This document shows, one piece after another, positions 16,867-24,646 of a stretch of DNA of 64,000 nucleotides. The stretch is taken from positions 3,596,001-3,660,000 of the forward strand of contig NZ_JAPEQG010000001.1 in NCBI RefSeq assembly GCF_026339735.1, written 5' to 3'. The stretch is from Streptomyces sp. NBC_01669 (GTDB lineage: Bacteria > Actinomycetota > Actinomycetes > Streptomycetales > Streptomycetaceae). Both the position numbers and the translations under genes were made by a program. Each line of letters starts with the position of its first letter. The stretch's first letter is position 1. The notes below the pieces were generated by a model that saw nothing but the letters and a program-made list of their open reading frames with translations, had not been told where the DNA came from and made no database searches.

Positions 16867-17277
16867 TCAGCTCAGGACGGCGAGCGCGTCGATCTCGATC
16901 AGCAGGCCCTTGGGGAGGCCGACGTACACCGTCGTACGGGCGGCAGGGGCCTCCTTGAGGTTCTGCTCGCCGAAGTAGGTGTTGTAGATCTCGTTCATCT
17001 CCGCGAAGTGGTCCACGTCCGTGAGGTAGACGCGCATCATCATCACGTCGTCCCAGCTCGCGCCGCCCTCCTCCAGGATCGCCTTGACGTTGGCGAACGT
17101 CTGGAGGGTCTGCTCACGCAGCGTCGGGCCGGCCGGGGTGGGGGCCTGGCCCTCAACGGCGGGCAGGAAGCCGACCTGGCCGGCGACCTGGAGGATGTTC
17201 CCCTTCTTCACGCCGTGCGAGAACTTGGCGGGCGGCGTGGTGTGGGTGCTGGGGGTGAGAGCGGTCTTCTCGGTCAT
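16867..17277 (-). CDS. RidA-family enamine/imine deaminase
   Basis: A 136-residue RidA/YjgF protein. Family marks include ILQVAGQVGFLP, TFANVKAILEEGGASWDDVM, VYLTDVDHFAEMNEIYNTYF and the C-terminal PAARTTVYVGLPKGLLIEID, which holds the Arg that binds the substrate carboxylate. RidA proteins hydrolyse reactive 2-aminoacrylate and related imines made by PLP-dependent dehydratases. It follows the IclR gene by 6 bp in an operon with a PfkB-type kinase and is next to a divergent PLP deaminase gene, so it likely clears enamines made by that enzyme. Confidence 0.93.
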   Translation of the reverse strand: MTEKTALTPSTHTTPPAKFSHGVKKGNILQVAGQVGFLPAVEGQAPTPAGPTLREQTLQTFANVKAILEEGGASWDDVMMMRVYLTDVDHFAEMNEIYNTYFGEQNLKEAPAARTTVYVGLPKGLLIEIDALAVLS

Positions 17278-17283
17278 CGCGGT

Positions 17284-18042
17284 TCAGGCTTTCTTGGGTT
17301 GGGTGGTGCCGGAGTACTCCCGGCTGATGGTGTCGGCGGTGCGGCGCACCAGCGGGAGCAAGGTGAGGAGTTCCTCGGCCGTGACCACCACATTGGGTGC
17401 GGAGACCGACATGGCGGCGACGACACGGCCGTCCGCGCCGCGGATCGGGGCGCCGATGCAGTTGATGGACTCCTCGTGGCCGCCGAGGTCGGTGGCCCAG
17501 CCCTGTTCGCGGACGACGGCGAGTTCCTTGAGGAAGGCACCGGCGTTCGGGACCGAACGGGACGTGTACATGGGGTAGTCGAGCTTCTCGGCGATCGCCC
17601 GCCGTTCGGGCTCGGACAGATCCGCGAGCAGCAGCTTGGCGACGGCGGCGACGGTGATCGCGACGGGCTTGCCGATCCGCGAGTACATCCGGACCGGGTA
17701 GCGGCTCTCGACCTTGTCGATGTAGAGGACTTCCTCCTCCTCGTACACCGCGAGATGGACGGTGTGCCCGCACTGCGCGTTGAGCTCGACGAGGTGGGGG
17801 TGGGCGATCTCGCGTACGTCGAGGTTCTCGACGGCCTCCTGCGCGAGGGCGAAGAGACGGGCTCCGAGGCGGTAGCGCTGGTCCTGCTGGCGGTAGACGA
17901 AACCGTGTTCGTGCAGCGTACGGAGCAGGCGGAGCGCGGTGGACTTGTGGACGCCGAGGCGGTCGGCGACCTGGCCGAGGTCGGCGGGGCCCTCGGCGAG
18001 GAGCGGAAGGATGCTCAGTGCGCGGTCGACGGTCTGGCTCAT
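17284..18042 (-). CDS. IclR-family transcriptional regulator
   Basis: A 252-residue IclR regulator: N-terminal winged helix (LSILPLLAEGPADLGQVADR, then HKSTALRLLRTLHEHGFV) and a C-terminal ligand-binding domain (VNAQ-like NAQCGHTVHLAVYEEEEVLY, YPMYTSRSVPNAGAFLKELA, NCIGAPIRGADGRVVAAMSV). Its ATG overlaps the kinase stop (ATGA), so translation is coupled. It probably controls both its own operon and the divergent deaminase gene through the inverted repeat at 19244-19263. Confidence 0.93.
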   Translation of the reverse strand: MSQTVDRALSILPLLAEGPADLGQVADRLGVHKSTALRLLRTLHEHGFVYRQQDQRYRLGARLFALAQEAVENLDVREIAHPHLVELNAQCGHTVHLAVYEEEEVLYIDKVESRYPVRMYSRIGKPVAITVAAVAKLLLADLSEPERRAIAEKLDYPMYTSRSVPNAGAFLKELAVVREQGWATDLGGHEESINCIGAPIRGADGRVVAAMSVSAPNVVVTAEELLTLLPLVRRTADTISREYSGTTQPKKA

Positions 18043-19157
18043 GTCGGGTGGACCTCCTGCGGGGCCGGGCTCCGGTCGATGCCGGCGCGGTCGGCTGCCG
18101 TCCAGCCGGGACCGAGACGAAGTCTCCCCCAGGCGGCGTCGTCGAGAGCGACGAGTTCGTCGGCGTGGGCACGGGCCGGCGGGTCGGTGAGGTCGCCGGG
18201 GACGGTGAGGACCGCGGCGGCCATGAGGTGGCCGTGGCGGACGCGGTCGCGGACGGAGAGCTCGCGGAGGGTGGCGGAGAGGAAACCGGCGGCGAAGGCG
18301 TCGCCCGCGCCGACGGCGGCGACGACGTCCACGCGGAGGGCGGGGACAGTCGTGACGGTGTCGGAGGTCGCAGGCGCCGCCCCCGGGCCGCCGGTCCGGA
18401 GTTCGGGGCGTCGCGCCGAGAAGACCGTCGCCCCCTCCGCCCCCCGCTTGACCACGAGCACCGCCGGTTCCGGCAGCGCCTCACGGATGGCGTCGGCGCC
18501 CCGCAGCCCCCAGGCCTCCTCCGCCTCGTCCTCACCGACGAAGACGAGATCGGCGCGGCGCGCGAGGTCGAGCAGCACGCCCGGTCCCTCAACGCCGGCG
18601 CGCCACAGGTGCGGGCGGTGGTTCACGTCGAAGGAGATCAACGGGCGGTCGGGGCGGGGCTCGGTGAGGGAGCGGAGCAGGGACAGGCAGTCCGCGGAGA
18701 GGGCCGCCGTGATACCGGTCAGGTGCAGGATGCGCGCGTCGAGCAGGTCCTCGTACGGAACGTTCGCCGGGGACATCGCGGAGGCCGCCGACCCTGCCCG
18801 GTAGTACGCGACCTCGTGGGTACCCGTCGCCCGGTCCGCCGCCGTACGGAAGTAGATGCCGGTGGGGCGGTCGGGGTCGCGCCGGACTGCCGACGTGTCG
18901 ACCCCGTAGGCCGCGATCGCGTCGACGAGGTGGTCGCCGAACCCGTCCGCACCGACCCGGCCGACCCACTTCGCGCGGTGTCCCGCCGCCGCGAGAGCGC
19001 AGGCGACGTTGGACTCGGCGCCTCCGATCGCACGGCCGAAGGACGGGACGTCGGCGAGGCGGCCGGGCTGCGAGGGCAGGAACGTCACCATGGACTCACC
19101 GAGGCAGACGACATCGGCGGTGGCGGCTGCACGTCCCACGGCTGCGGGTCCGGACAC
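18039..19157 (-). CDS. PfkB-family sugar kinase, possibly 2-keto-3-deoxygluconate kinase
   Basis: A 372-residue ribokinase-family enzyme starting at GTG 19157 (GAGGAG ribosome site 7 bases upstream). Motif 1 is near residues 40-50 (IGGAESNVACALAAAG); the C-terminal PfkB signature is VDVVAAVGAGDAFAAGFLSA, with the catalytic Asp in GAGD. The opening VVCLGESMVTFLP and the acid-sugar-type contacts (RPTGIYFR, YYRAGSAAS) resemble 2-keto-3-deoxygluconate kinases. A 30-residue Gly/Ala/Pro-rich insertion near residues 255-285 is unusual. It is the first gene of the kinase-iclR-ridA operon. The substrate is inferred, not shown. Confidence 0.85.
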   Translation of the reverse strand: MSGPAAVGRAAATADVVCLGESMVTFLPSQPGRLADVPSFGRAIGGAESNVACALAAAGHRAKWVGRVGADGFGDHLVDAIAAYGVDTSAVRRDPDRPTGIYFRTAADRATGTHEVAYYRAGSAASAMSPANVPYEDLLDARILHLTGITAALSADCLSLLRSLTEPRPDRPLISFDVNHRPHLWRAGVEGPGVLLDLARRADLVFVGEDEAEEAWGLRGADAIREALPEPAVLVVKRGAEGATVFSARRPELRTGGPGAAPATSDTVTTVPALRVDVVAAVGAGDAFAAGFLSATLRELSVRDRVRHGHLMAAAVLTVPGDLTDPPARAHADELVALDDAAWGRLRLGPGWTAADRAGIDRSPAPQEVHPT

Positions 19158-19200
19158 TCTGGGCTCCTCGCTGGTCAGTGCTCCGCACCGGCTCTCACCA

Positions 19201-19263
19201 TTGACCCGGCGTCGGCTCGGATGTTAGACAGCGTCAAGCGATATGCGCAATGGGTGTTGCGCA
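19201..19263. promoter_or_regulatory. Divergent promoter with perfect inverted-repeat operator
   Basis: At 19244-19263 lies TGCGCAA-N6-TTGCGCA, a perfect 7-bp inverted repeat with a 6-bp spacer. It sits between the kinase-iclR-ridA operon (start 19157) and the deaminase gene (start 19295). A TTGACC box at 19201-19206 could be a -35 for the plus-strand gene. The repeat would lie about 35 bp upstream of the deaminase start, a position suited to repression by the neighbouring IclR protein. Confidence 0.65.
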
Positions 19264-19294
19264 TGATGCAACGAACAGATTTCGAGGAGGGTCC

Positions 19295-20608
19295 ATGGCC
19301 GCCGCCGACGAGGACGTCGCGACAGCTCCCCACACGCTTGGCGAACTCGCCGCCGAGCGCGTCGACCACCGCTTCAAGGCGCTCCCGCCCGACGCCGACG
19401 GACTCACGGTCGCCGCCCTCGCCGCCGAGCGCCGCAACCTCTTCACCGGCGGCTTCACGACGCCCGTCCTCGCCCTCTCCGCCGAGTCCGTCGCGCACAA
19501 CCTCGCGCTGCTGGAGACGTACGCCGAACGTCACGGGCTCGCGTTCGCGCCGCACGGCAAGACGTCCATGGCGCCGCAGCTCTTCGCCCGGCAGCTGGAG
19601 CACGGCGCGTGGGGCATCACCGCCGCCGTTCCGCACCAGGTCCGGGTGTACCGCGCGTACGGAATCGAACGGATCTTCCTCGCCAACGAGCTCGTCGACG
19701 CGGTCGCACTGCGCTGGCTCGCCGGCGAGCTGGACTCCGACCCCGACTTCCACTTCATCTGTTACGTCGACTCGGTGCGCGGCGTCGAGCTGATGGACGA
19801 AGCGCTGCGCGCCGCGGGTGCGGTACGTCCGGTGGACGTGGTCGTGGAACTCGGCGCCGGTGAGGGGGCCCGCACGGGTGTCCGTACCGAGGCCGGCTGC
19901 GCGGCGGTCGCCGACGCGGTGGCCACGGCGGGGACGCTGCGTCTGGTCGGGGTCGCCGGTTACGAGGGCGAGGTGCCGGACGCGTCCGCGGAGCGGGTAC
20001 GGGACTGGCTGCACCGGCTCGTCCGGGTGGCCGCCGACTTCGACAAGGCGGGCCGGTTCGCCGCACTGGCCGACGACGACCTGATCGTGATCAGCGCGGG
20101 CGGCAGCGCCTGGTTCGACGCGGTCGCGGACGTCTTCGCGGAGATTCCGGACCTCACGCGCCCGGTCTGCAAGTTGCTGCGTTCTGGGGCGTACGTCTCC
20201 CACGACGACGGGCACTACCTGCACCTCACCCCGTTCAACCGGGTCCCGGAGGAGGGCGCTCTGCAGCCCGCGTTCCGCCTCTGGGCGCAGGTCGTCTCGC
20301 GGCCGTCCGACGAGCAGGCGTTCGTGAACGCGGGGAAGCGGGACGCGGCGTACGACCTCGATCTTCCGCAGGCACAGGTCGTACGGTCCGGGCGGGACGG
20401 TTCGGTGCGGGCTGCCACCGGCATCACCGTCACCGGGCTGTCCGACCAGCACGGGTGGTTGCGCACCGAGGCCGGGGCGGAGCTGGAGGTCGGGGACTGG
20501 GTCGGCATGGGGCTGTCGCACCCGTGCACGTCGTTCGACAAGTGGCAATTGATTCCGCTCGTCGAGGCGGACGGCACGGTCACGGACTACATCCGCACGT
20601 TCTTCTGA
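19295..20608 (+). CDS. PLP-dependent amino acid deaminase (D-serine/D-threonine dehydratase-like)
   Basis: A 437-residue fold-type III PLP enzyme with an N-terminal alanine-racemase barrel and a C-terminal D-serine dehydratase-like domain. The PLP Lys is in FAPHGKTSMAPQLF. Barrel motifs include VDVVVELGAGEGARTGVR and VISAGGSAWFD. The C-terminal metal site is suggested by MGLSHPCTSFDKWQLIP (His and Cys). The ATG at 19295 follows GAGGAGGG; an upstream ATG at 19250 lies inside the operator and is unlikely. It probably deaminates D-amino acids, and RidA encoded next door would hydrolyse the enamine product. The exact substrate is inferred. Confidence 0.88.
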   Translation: MAAADEDVATAPHTLGELAAERVDHRFKALPPDADGLTVAALAAERRNLFTGGFTTPVLALSAESVAHNLALLETYAERHGLAFAPHGKTSMAPQLFARQLEHGAWGITAAVPHQVRVYRAYGIERIFLANELVDAVALRWLAGELDSDPDFHFICYVDSVRGVELMDEALRAAGAVRPVDVVVELGAGEGARTGVRTEAGCAAVADAVATAGTLRLVGVAGYEGEVPDASAERVRDWLHRLVRVAADFDKAGRFAALADDDLIVISAGGSAWFDAVADVFAEIPDLTRPVCKLLRSGAYVSHDDGHYLHLTPFNRVPEEGALQPAFRLWAQVVSRPSDEQAFVNAGKRDAAYDLDLPQAQVVRSGRDGSVRAATGITVTGLSDQHGWLRTEAGAELEVGDWVGMGLSHPCTSFDKWQLIPLVEADGTVTDYIRTFF

Positions 20609-20894
20609 TCCCTGCGGGCGTCGCCCTCAATCGCCGGACGGGCTTTGCCCCGCCCCGCCCGGCCGCCCAGGTCCCCCGCTCCTCAAGCCCCTCCGGCGGG
20701 CCCACTTCAGCCTCCGGCGATTGAGGAGCGGGGGTGCGGGGGCAGCGCCCCCGGTCACGGGTCCACTCCAACCGTCCGGCGGGTCCACTCAAGCCCCTCC
20801 GGCGATTGAGGAGCGAGGGTGCGGGGGCAGCGCCCCCGGTTACGGGAAGGGGCGGGGAGGGGGAAGAACACCGGCACTGAAAGGCCTGCACACC
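20609..20894. repeat. Intergenic GC-rich repeats, two direct copies plus an inverted copy
   Basis: Two near-identical 51-bp copies, 20711-20761 and 20796-20846, differ at two positions. Each begins CCTCCGGCGATTGAGG and contains GGGGGCAGCGCCCCC, a strong hairpin. An inverted partial copy (CCTCAATCGCCGGACGGGCT) lies at about 20625-20644, so the region can form a long stem. This matches a repeat type scattered between Streptomyces genes. It may end transcription of the deaminase gene. Confidence 0.75.
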
Positions 20895-22529
20895 ATGGAT
20901 CTCGTCATCCGCGACGCCGCCGTCATCGACGGCACCGGCACCCCCTCCTACCGCGCCGACATCGGCATCGCCGGCGGCCGGATCGCCGAGATCCGCAAGG
21001 AGAGCGAGGGGCACGGCCCCCGCCCGACCGCCCGCCGCACCCTCGACGCCGGCGGTCTCGCCCTCTCCCCCGGTTTCGTCGACATGCACGCACACAGCGA
21101 CCTCGCGCTTCTCCGCGATCCGGATCACAGCGCGAAGGCCGCCCAGGGCGTCACCCTCGAAGTGCTCGGCCAGGACGGGCTGTCGTACGCCCCGGTCGAC
21201 ACCCGCACCCTCGCCGAGGTGCGCAAGGCGATCACCGGCTGGAACGGCGACGGCGGTGACATCGACTTCGACTGGCGCACGGTCGGCGAGTACCTGGACC
21301 GCCTCGACCGCAACTTCGGCGGCGAGGGCATCGCGGTCAACGCCGCGTACCTCATCCCGCAGGGCACCGTTCGGATGTACGCCGTCGGCTGGGACGACCG
21401 CCCCGCCACCGACGCCGAACTGACCCGGATGAAGGAGCTCGTGGCGCAGGGGATGGCGGACGGCGCGGTCGGCATGTCGTCCGGGCTGACGTACACCCCC
21501 GGCATGTATGCCGATGACGCCGAACTCACCGAGCTGTGCCGGGTGGTGGCCCGGTACGACGGCTACTACTGCCCGCACCACCGCTCGTACGGCACGGGCG
21601 CGCTCGGTGCGTACGAGGAGATGGTCCAGCTCACCCGTAACGCGGGCTGCGCCCTCCATCTCGCGCACGCCACCATGAACTTCGGCGTGAACAAGGGCAA
21701 GGCGCCGGACCTGCTGGCCCTCCTCGACAACGCTCTCGCCGCGGGCGCGGACATCTCCCTCGACACGTACCCGTACACCCCCGGCTGCACCACGCTCGTG
21801 GCCATGCTGCCCAGTTGGGCGAGCGAGGGTGGCCCGGAGGACGTCCTGGAACGGCTCGCGGACGACGCGACGGCGGAAACCGTCCGCCACCACCTGGAGG
21901 TCCTCGGCTCGGACGGCTGCCACGGCGTGCCGATCGAGTGGGACACCATCGAGATCTCCGGCGTGAGCGTGCCCGCGCTCGCCGACCATGTCGGCCGTAC
22001 GGTGGCCGAGTCCGCGCGGCTGCGGGGCGAGGCCCCCTGGGCGACCGCCCGGCGGCTGCTCCTCGGCGACCGGCTCGGCTCGACGATCCTGCAGCATGTC
22101 GGCCACGAGGAGAACGTCCGGCAGATCATGCGCCACCGCGTCCACACCGGCGGCAGCGACGGCATCCTCCAGGGCGACAAGCCTCACCCGCGCGCGTACG
22201 GCACGTTCCCTCAGTATCTCGGCCGGTACGTAAGGGAGTTGGGCATCCTTTCACTGGAGGAGTGCGTCGCCCATCTCACCTCCCGCCCGGCGGCCCGGCT
22301 GCGGCTGCCCGACCGGGGCTACGTCCGCGAGGAATACCGCGCCGACCTGGTCCTCTTCGATCCGGCGACGGTGGCGGCGGGCTCGACCTTCGAGACGCCT
22401 CGCACGCTGCCGGTGGGCATCCCGCACGTCCTGATCGACGGCCGCTTCGTCATCGAGGACGGCAGGCGGACCTCGGTGCTGGCGGGACGGGCGGTCCGGT
22501 CGTCCCGGTCGGTACGCAGCTCACGGTGA
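20895..22529 (+). CDS. N-acyl-D-amino-acid deacylase (D-aminoacylase)
   Basis: A 544-residue amidohydrolase. Metal-binding motif SPGFVDMHAHSDLALL gives the HxH pair; other family motifs are TLEVLGQDGLSYAP, CPHHRSYGTGALGAYEEMV, ALHLAHATMNFG and the catalytic Asp region TGGSDGILQGDKPHPRAYGT. The start at ATG 20895 fits the family N-terminus (MDLVIRDAAVIDGTGTP), though the ribosome site is weak. The enzyme releases D-amino acids from N-acyl forms, feeding the deaminase encoded upstream. Its 3' end overlaps the convergent siderophore-interacting protein gene by 9 bp. Confidence 0.92.
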   Translation: MDLVIRDAAVIDGTGTPSYRADIGIAGGRIAEIRKESEGHGPRPTARRTLDAGGLALSPGFVDMHAHSDLALLRDPDHSAKAAQGVTLEVLGQDGLSYAPVDTRTLAEVRKAITGWNGDGGDIDFDWRTVGEYLDRLDRNFGGEGIAVNAAYLIPQGTVRMYAVGWDDRPATDAELTRMKELVAQGMADGAVGMSSGLTYTPGMYADDAELTELCRVVARYDGYYCPHHRSYGTGALGAYEEMVQLTRNAGCALHLAHATMNFGVNKGKAPDLLALLDNALAAGADISLDTYPYTPGCTTLVAMLPSWASEGGPEDVLERLADDATAETVRHHLEVLGSDGCHGVPIEWDTIEISGVSVPALADHVGRTVAESARLRGEAPWATARRLLLGDRLGSTILQHVGHEENVRQIMRHRVHTGGSDGILQGDKPHPRAYGTFPQYLGRYVRELGILSLEECVAHLTSRPAARLRLPDRGYVREEYRADLVLFDPATVAAGSTFETPRTLPVGIPHVLIDGRFVIEDGRRTSVLAGRAVRSSRSVRSSR

Positions 22530-23375
22530 ACCCTCCTCCGCCCGCTCCTTCGCCCAGGCCAGGTCCTCCTCGGTCGGGGCGTCGTCCTGGGTCAGCCTGC
22601 GCCGCCAGTAACCACTGAACTCCACCGCCGACCTGGGCATCCCGCGCTCCTCGACCAGGTGGCGGCGCAGCGCCCGTACGGTCCCCGACTCCCCCGCGAG
22701 CCATGCGGCCCCCGCCCCCGCCTCGCCCGGCAGCTCCGCCGCGCGGACCACGTCCGTCAGCTCCTCCCCCGCGTGCACCCAGCGCACGGTCACCTCGGCG
22801 GCGGAGGAGAGCCGCTGCTCCTCCCCCGCGTCGACGACCGCCACGTATGCCACCGCGCGCATCCCGGCCGGGAGTGCTTCGAGCAGCGTGCCGATCGCGG
22901 GGAGCGCTGTCGCGTCCCCGGCCAGCAGCAGCCAGTCGGAGGGGGGCAGCGGCCGGGCGTACGCCGAGGACGGGCCGACCATGCCGAGTACGTCCCCGGG
23001 CCGCGCGGTACGCCCCCAGCGGGTGGCGGGTCCGGTGTCGCCGTGGAGCACGAAGTCGACGGTCATCTCGTTGCGCTCACGGTCGTACGCCCGGACGGTG
23101 AAGCTCCGCATCCACGGCCGGTCGGCCTCCGGGATCGCGAGGTACGCCTCGTACCACCGCATCCCGTACGTGTCGTCGGCGTCCTGTTCCGGCAGCACGG
23201 GCGCGCCCTGCCCCTTCGGGAAGCAGAGCTTCATCTGCTGATCCGGCCGGTCCTCGATCAGGCCGGCCAGCGCATCTCCGGTAAAGGTGACGCGCGCCAT
23301 CCGCGGCGTGATTCGCTCCACGCCCACAACCTGGACGTACGACACCGGCAGCGACTGACTCATCGGAACGGCCAC
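22521..23375 (-). CDS. Siderophore-interacting flavoprotein (ferric-siderophore reductase)
   Basis: A 284-residue SIP/ViuB-type protein. The FAD-binding motif is RSFTVRAYDRERNEMTVDFV, and the domain ends in GDTGPATRWGRTARPGD. The C-terminal NAD(P)H-binding SIP domain includes WLLLAGDATALPAIGTLLEA and the end motif SGYWRRRLTQDD. It probably reduces ferric siderophores in the cytoplasm to free iron. It is divergent from a TetR gene and the gap carries two palindromes likely bound by that TetR. A second start four codons inside is possible. Confidence 0.93.
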   Translation of the reverse strand: MAVPMSQSLPVSYVQVVGVERITPRMARVTFTGDALAGLIEDRPDQQMKLCFPKGQGAPVLPEQDADDTYGMRWYEAYLAIPEADRPWMRSFTVRAYDRERNEMTVDFVLHGDTGPATRWGRTARPGDVLGMVGPSSAYARPLPPSDWLLLAGDATALPAIGTLLEALPAGMRAVAYVAVVDAGEEQRLSSAAEVTVRWVHAGEELTDVVRAAELPGEAGAGAAWLAGESGTVRALRRHLVEERGMPRSAVEFSGYWRRRLTQDDAPTEEDLAWAKERAEEGSP

Positions 23376-23394
23376 CCACTTTCTCCCTGATATC

Positions 23395-23439
23395 TTATGC
23401 CATAAAGAATCGACTGGGCGAAGTTACTTTATGACGTAA
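23395..23439. promoter_or_regulatory. Paired TTATG-type palindromes, probable TetR operator
   Basis: Between the divergent SIP and TetR genes lie TTATGCCATAA (23395-23405, perfect around a central C) and TTATGACGTAA (23429-23439, near-perfect), centred 34 bp apart. The second ends one base before the TetR ribosome site GGAG region. Both positions would block both promoters when bound. Confidence 0.65.
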
Positions 23440-23449
23440 GGAGTCGCAA

Positions 23450-24283
23450 GTGGTGGTCTATGCGGGACAGGGCGACGCCCGCCGTTCGATCGCCCTGCTG
23501 TGGCGCACGGAGAGCGCTCCGGCACCGGGCGGAACAGGGCCGGGCAAAACGGGACCGGCCCGGTCGGGGCCCAAGCCCGGACTGACCGTGGACGCGATCG
23601 TGAGCGCCGCCGTCGCCGTCGCCGACGCGGACGGCATGGCGGCACTCTCGATGCGCGCGGTGGGCGAGCGGCTGGGCCGGACGGCCATGGCCCTCTACAC
23701 GTACGTTCCCGGCAGGAGCGAGCTCCTGGACCTGATGTACGACGCGGTGCACGCCGAACTCCCGTCCGACTACCCGGACACGGAGAACTGGCGCGCTTCC
23801 CTCACGCGCTGGGCGGAGGACACCCTCGCCTTCCACCTCCGCCACCCGTGGGTGCTCCAGGTCTCCCAGGCCCGGCCGGTGCTGGGCCCGCACGAGTACA
23901 CCGCTCTCAACACCCTCGTACGCCTCCTGTACGGGACCGGGCTCGACGCGCATCTCCTGCGGCGGCTGATCGGCACGCTGTTCCACTTCGTCCGCGGCTC
24001 GGCGCAGACGGTCGCCGAGTCCCGGCAGGCCGCGGCGGTGACCGGCCAGTCCGACGAGGAGTGGTGGTTCGCCCGCTCGGCGCTGCTCGGCGAGGTGGCC
24101 CCGGACTTCGCGGACCGCTTCCCGGACGTCGGCCGTCTGGAGAGCGAGAGCGCACCCGAGCCGCCACCGGCCGACGACACGGTGTCCTACCTGGAGCGTC
24201 AGGCGCGCGAGACGTTCACCACCGGGCTCGGCGTGCTGCTGGACGGGATCGAGGCGGCGGTGCGACGCGCGGGCGCGCCGTGA
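23450..24283 (+). CDS. TetR-family regulator with TetR_C-type (tetracycline repressor-like) domain
   Basis: A 277-residue regulator from GTG 23450, with an AAGGAG ribosome site 6 bases upstream. An N-terminal tail of about 45 residues precedes the helix-turn-helix (AVGERLGRTAMALYTYVPGR). The C-terminal domain (LLDLMYDAVHAELP, RHPWVLQVSQARPVLGPHEY) matches the larger tetracycline-repressor-type ligand domain. It likely represses itself and the divergent SIP gene; the ligand is unknown. A 15-bp terminator stem overlaps its stop codon. Confidence 0.9.
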   Translation: MVVYAGQGDARRSIALLWRTESAPAPGGTGPGKTGPARSGPKPGLTVDAIVSAAVAVADADGMAALSMRAVGERLGRTAMALYTYVPGRSELLDLMYDAVHAELPSDYPDTENWRASLTRWAEDTLAFHLRHPWVLQVSQARPVLGPHEYTALNTLVRLLYGTGLDAHLLRRLIGTLFHFVRGSAQTVAESRQAAAVTGQSDEEWWFARSALLGEVAPDFADRFPDVGRLESESAPEPPPADDTVSYLERQARETFTTGLGVLLDGIEAAVRRAGAP

Positions 24284-24307
24284 GACCTGTGGGGTCTCAC
24301 GGCGCGC
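24273..24307 (+). terminator. Terminator overlapping the TetR stop codon
   Basis: A perfect 15-bp stem (arms 24273-24287 and 24293-24307, core GTGAGACC/GGTCTCAC, 5-nt loop) overlaps the last codons of the TetR gene. It can serve both this gene and the convergent small gene ending at 24348. Confidence 0.75.
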
Positions 24308-24347
24308 GGGGACGGGTGCGCGACGGTCGAGCGGTCGGGCAGCCCGG

Positions 24348-24515
24348 CTACCAGCGGTACCAGCGGCCTCGGCCCGCACCGCTCCCGGGCCGGACGATGA
24401 ACCCGAGCAGCCACACGGCCAGCACAATGATGGCGACCCACCACAACACCTTCAGCGCGAATCCGGCACCGAAAAGAAGCAGGGCGAGCAGGAGAACGAG
24501 AAGAAGAGGAACCAT
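24348..24515 (-). CDS. Small hydrophobic membrane protein (55 aa)
   Basis: A 55-codon gene, ATG at 24515, stop at 24348-24350, preceded by a GGAGG ribosome site about 10 bases upstream. The product begins MVPLLLVLLLALLLFGAGFA, continues with a second hydrophobic run (WWVAIIVLAVWLLGFIV) and ends with a Gly/Arg/Trp-rich tail GRGRWYRW. This two-helix hairpin plus basic tail matches small 'hydrophobic proteins' widely annotated in Streptomyces. Function is unknown; similar small proteins are often stress-related. It diverges from the DUF1206 gene. Confidence 0.85.
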   Translation of the reverse strand: MVPLLLVLLLALLLFGAGFALKVLWWVAIIVLAVWLLGFIVRPGSGAGRGRWYRW

Positions 24516-24646
24516 GGGATATCAACCTCCAGCCCATCGAGTGCCCCACATTTCGTCGTCCACACACGTGGGTGCCGTACGGGCGCGCCGGCCGCGCCCT
24601 TCGGGACCCGTTGTTTCTGCTTCCCGCCCCGGGGAAACCGGGCGAC

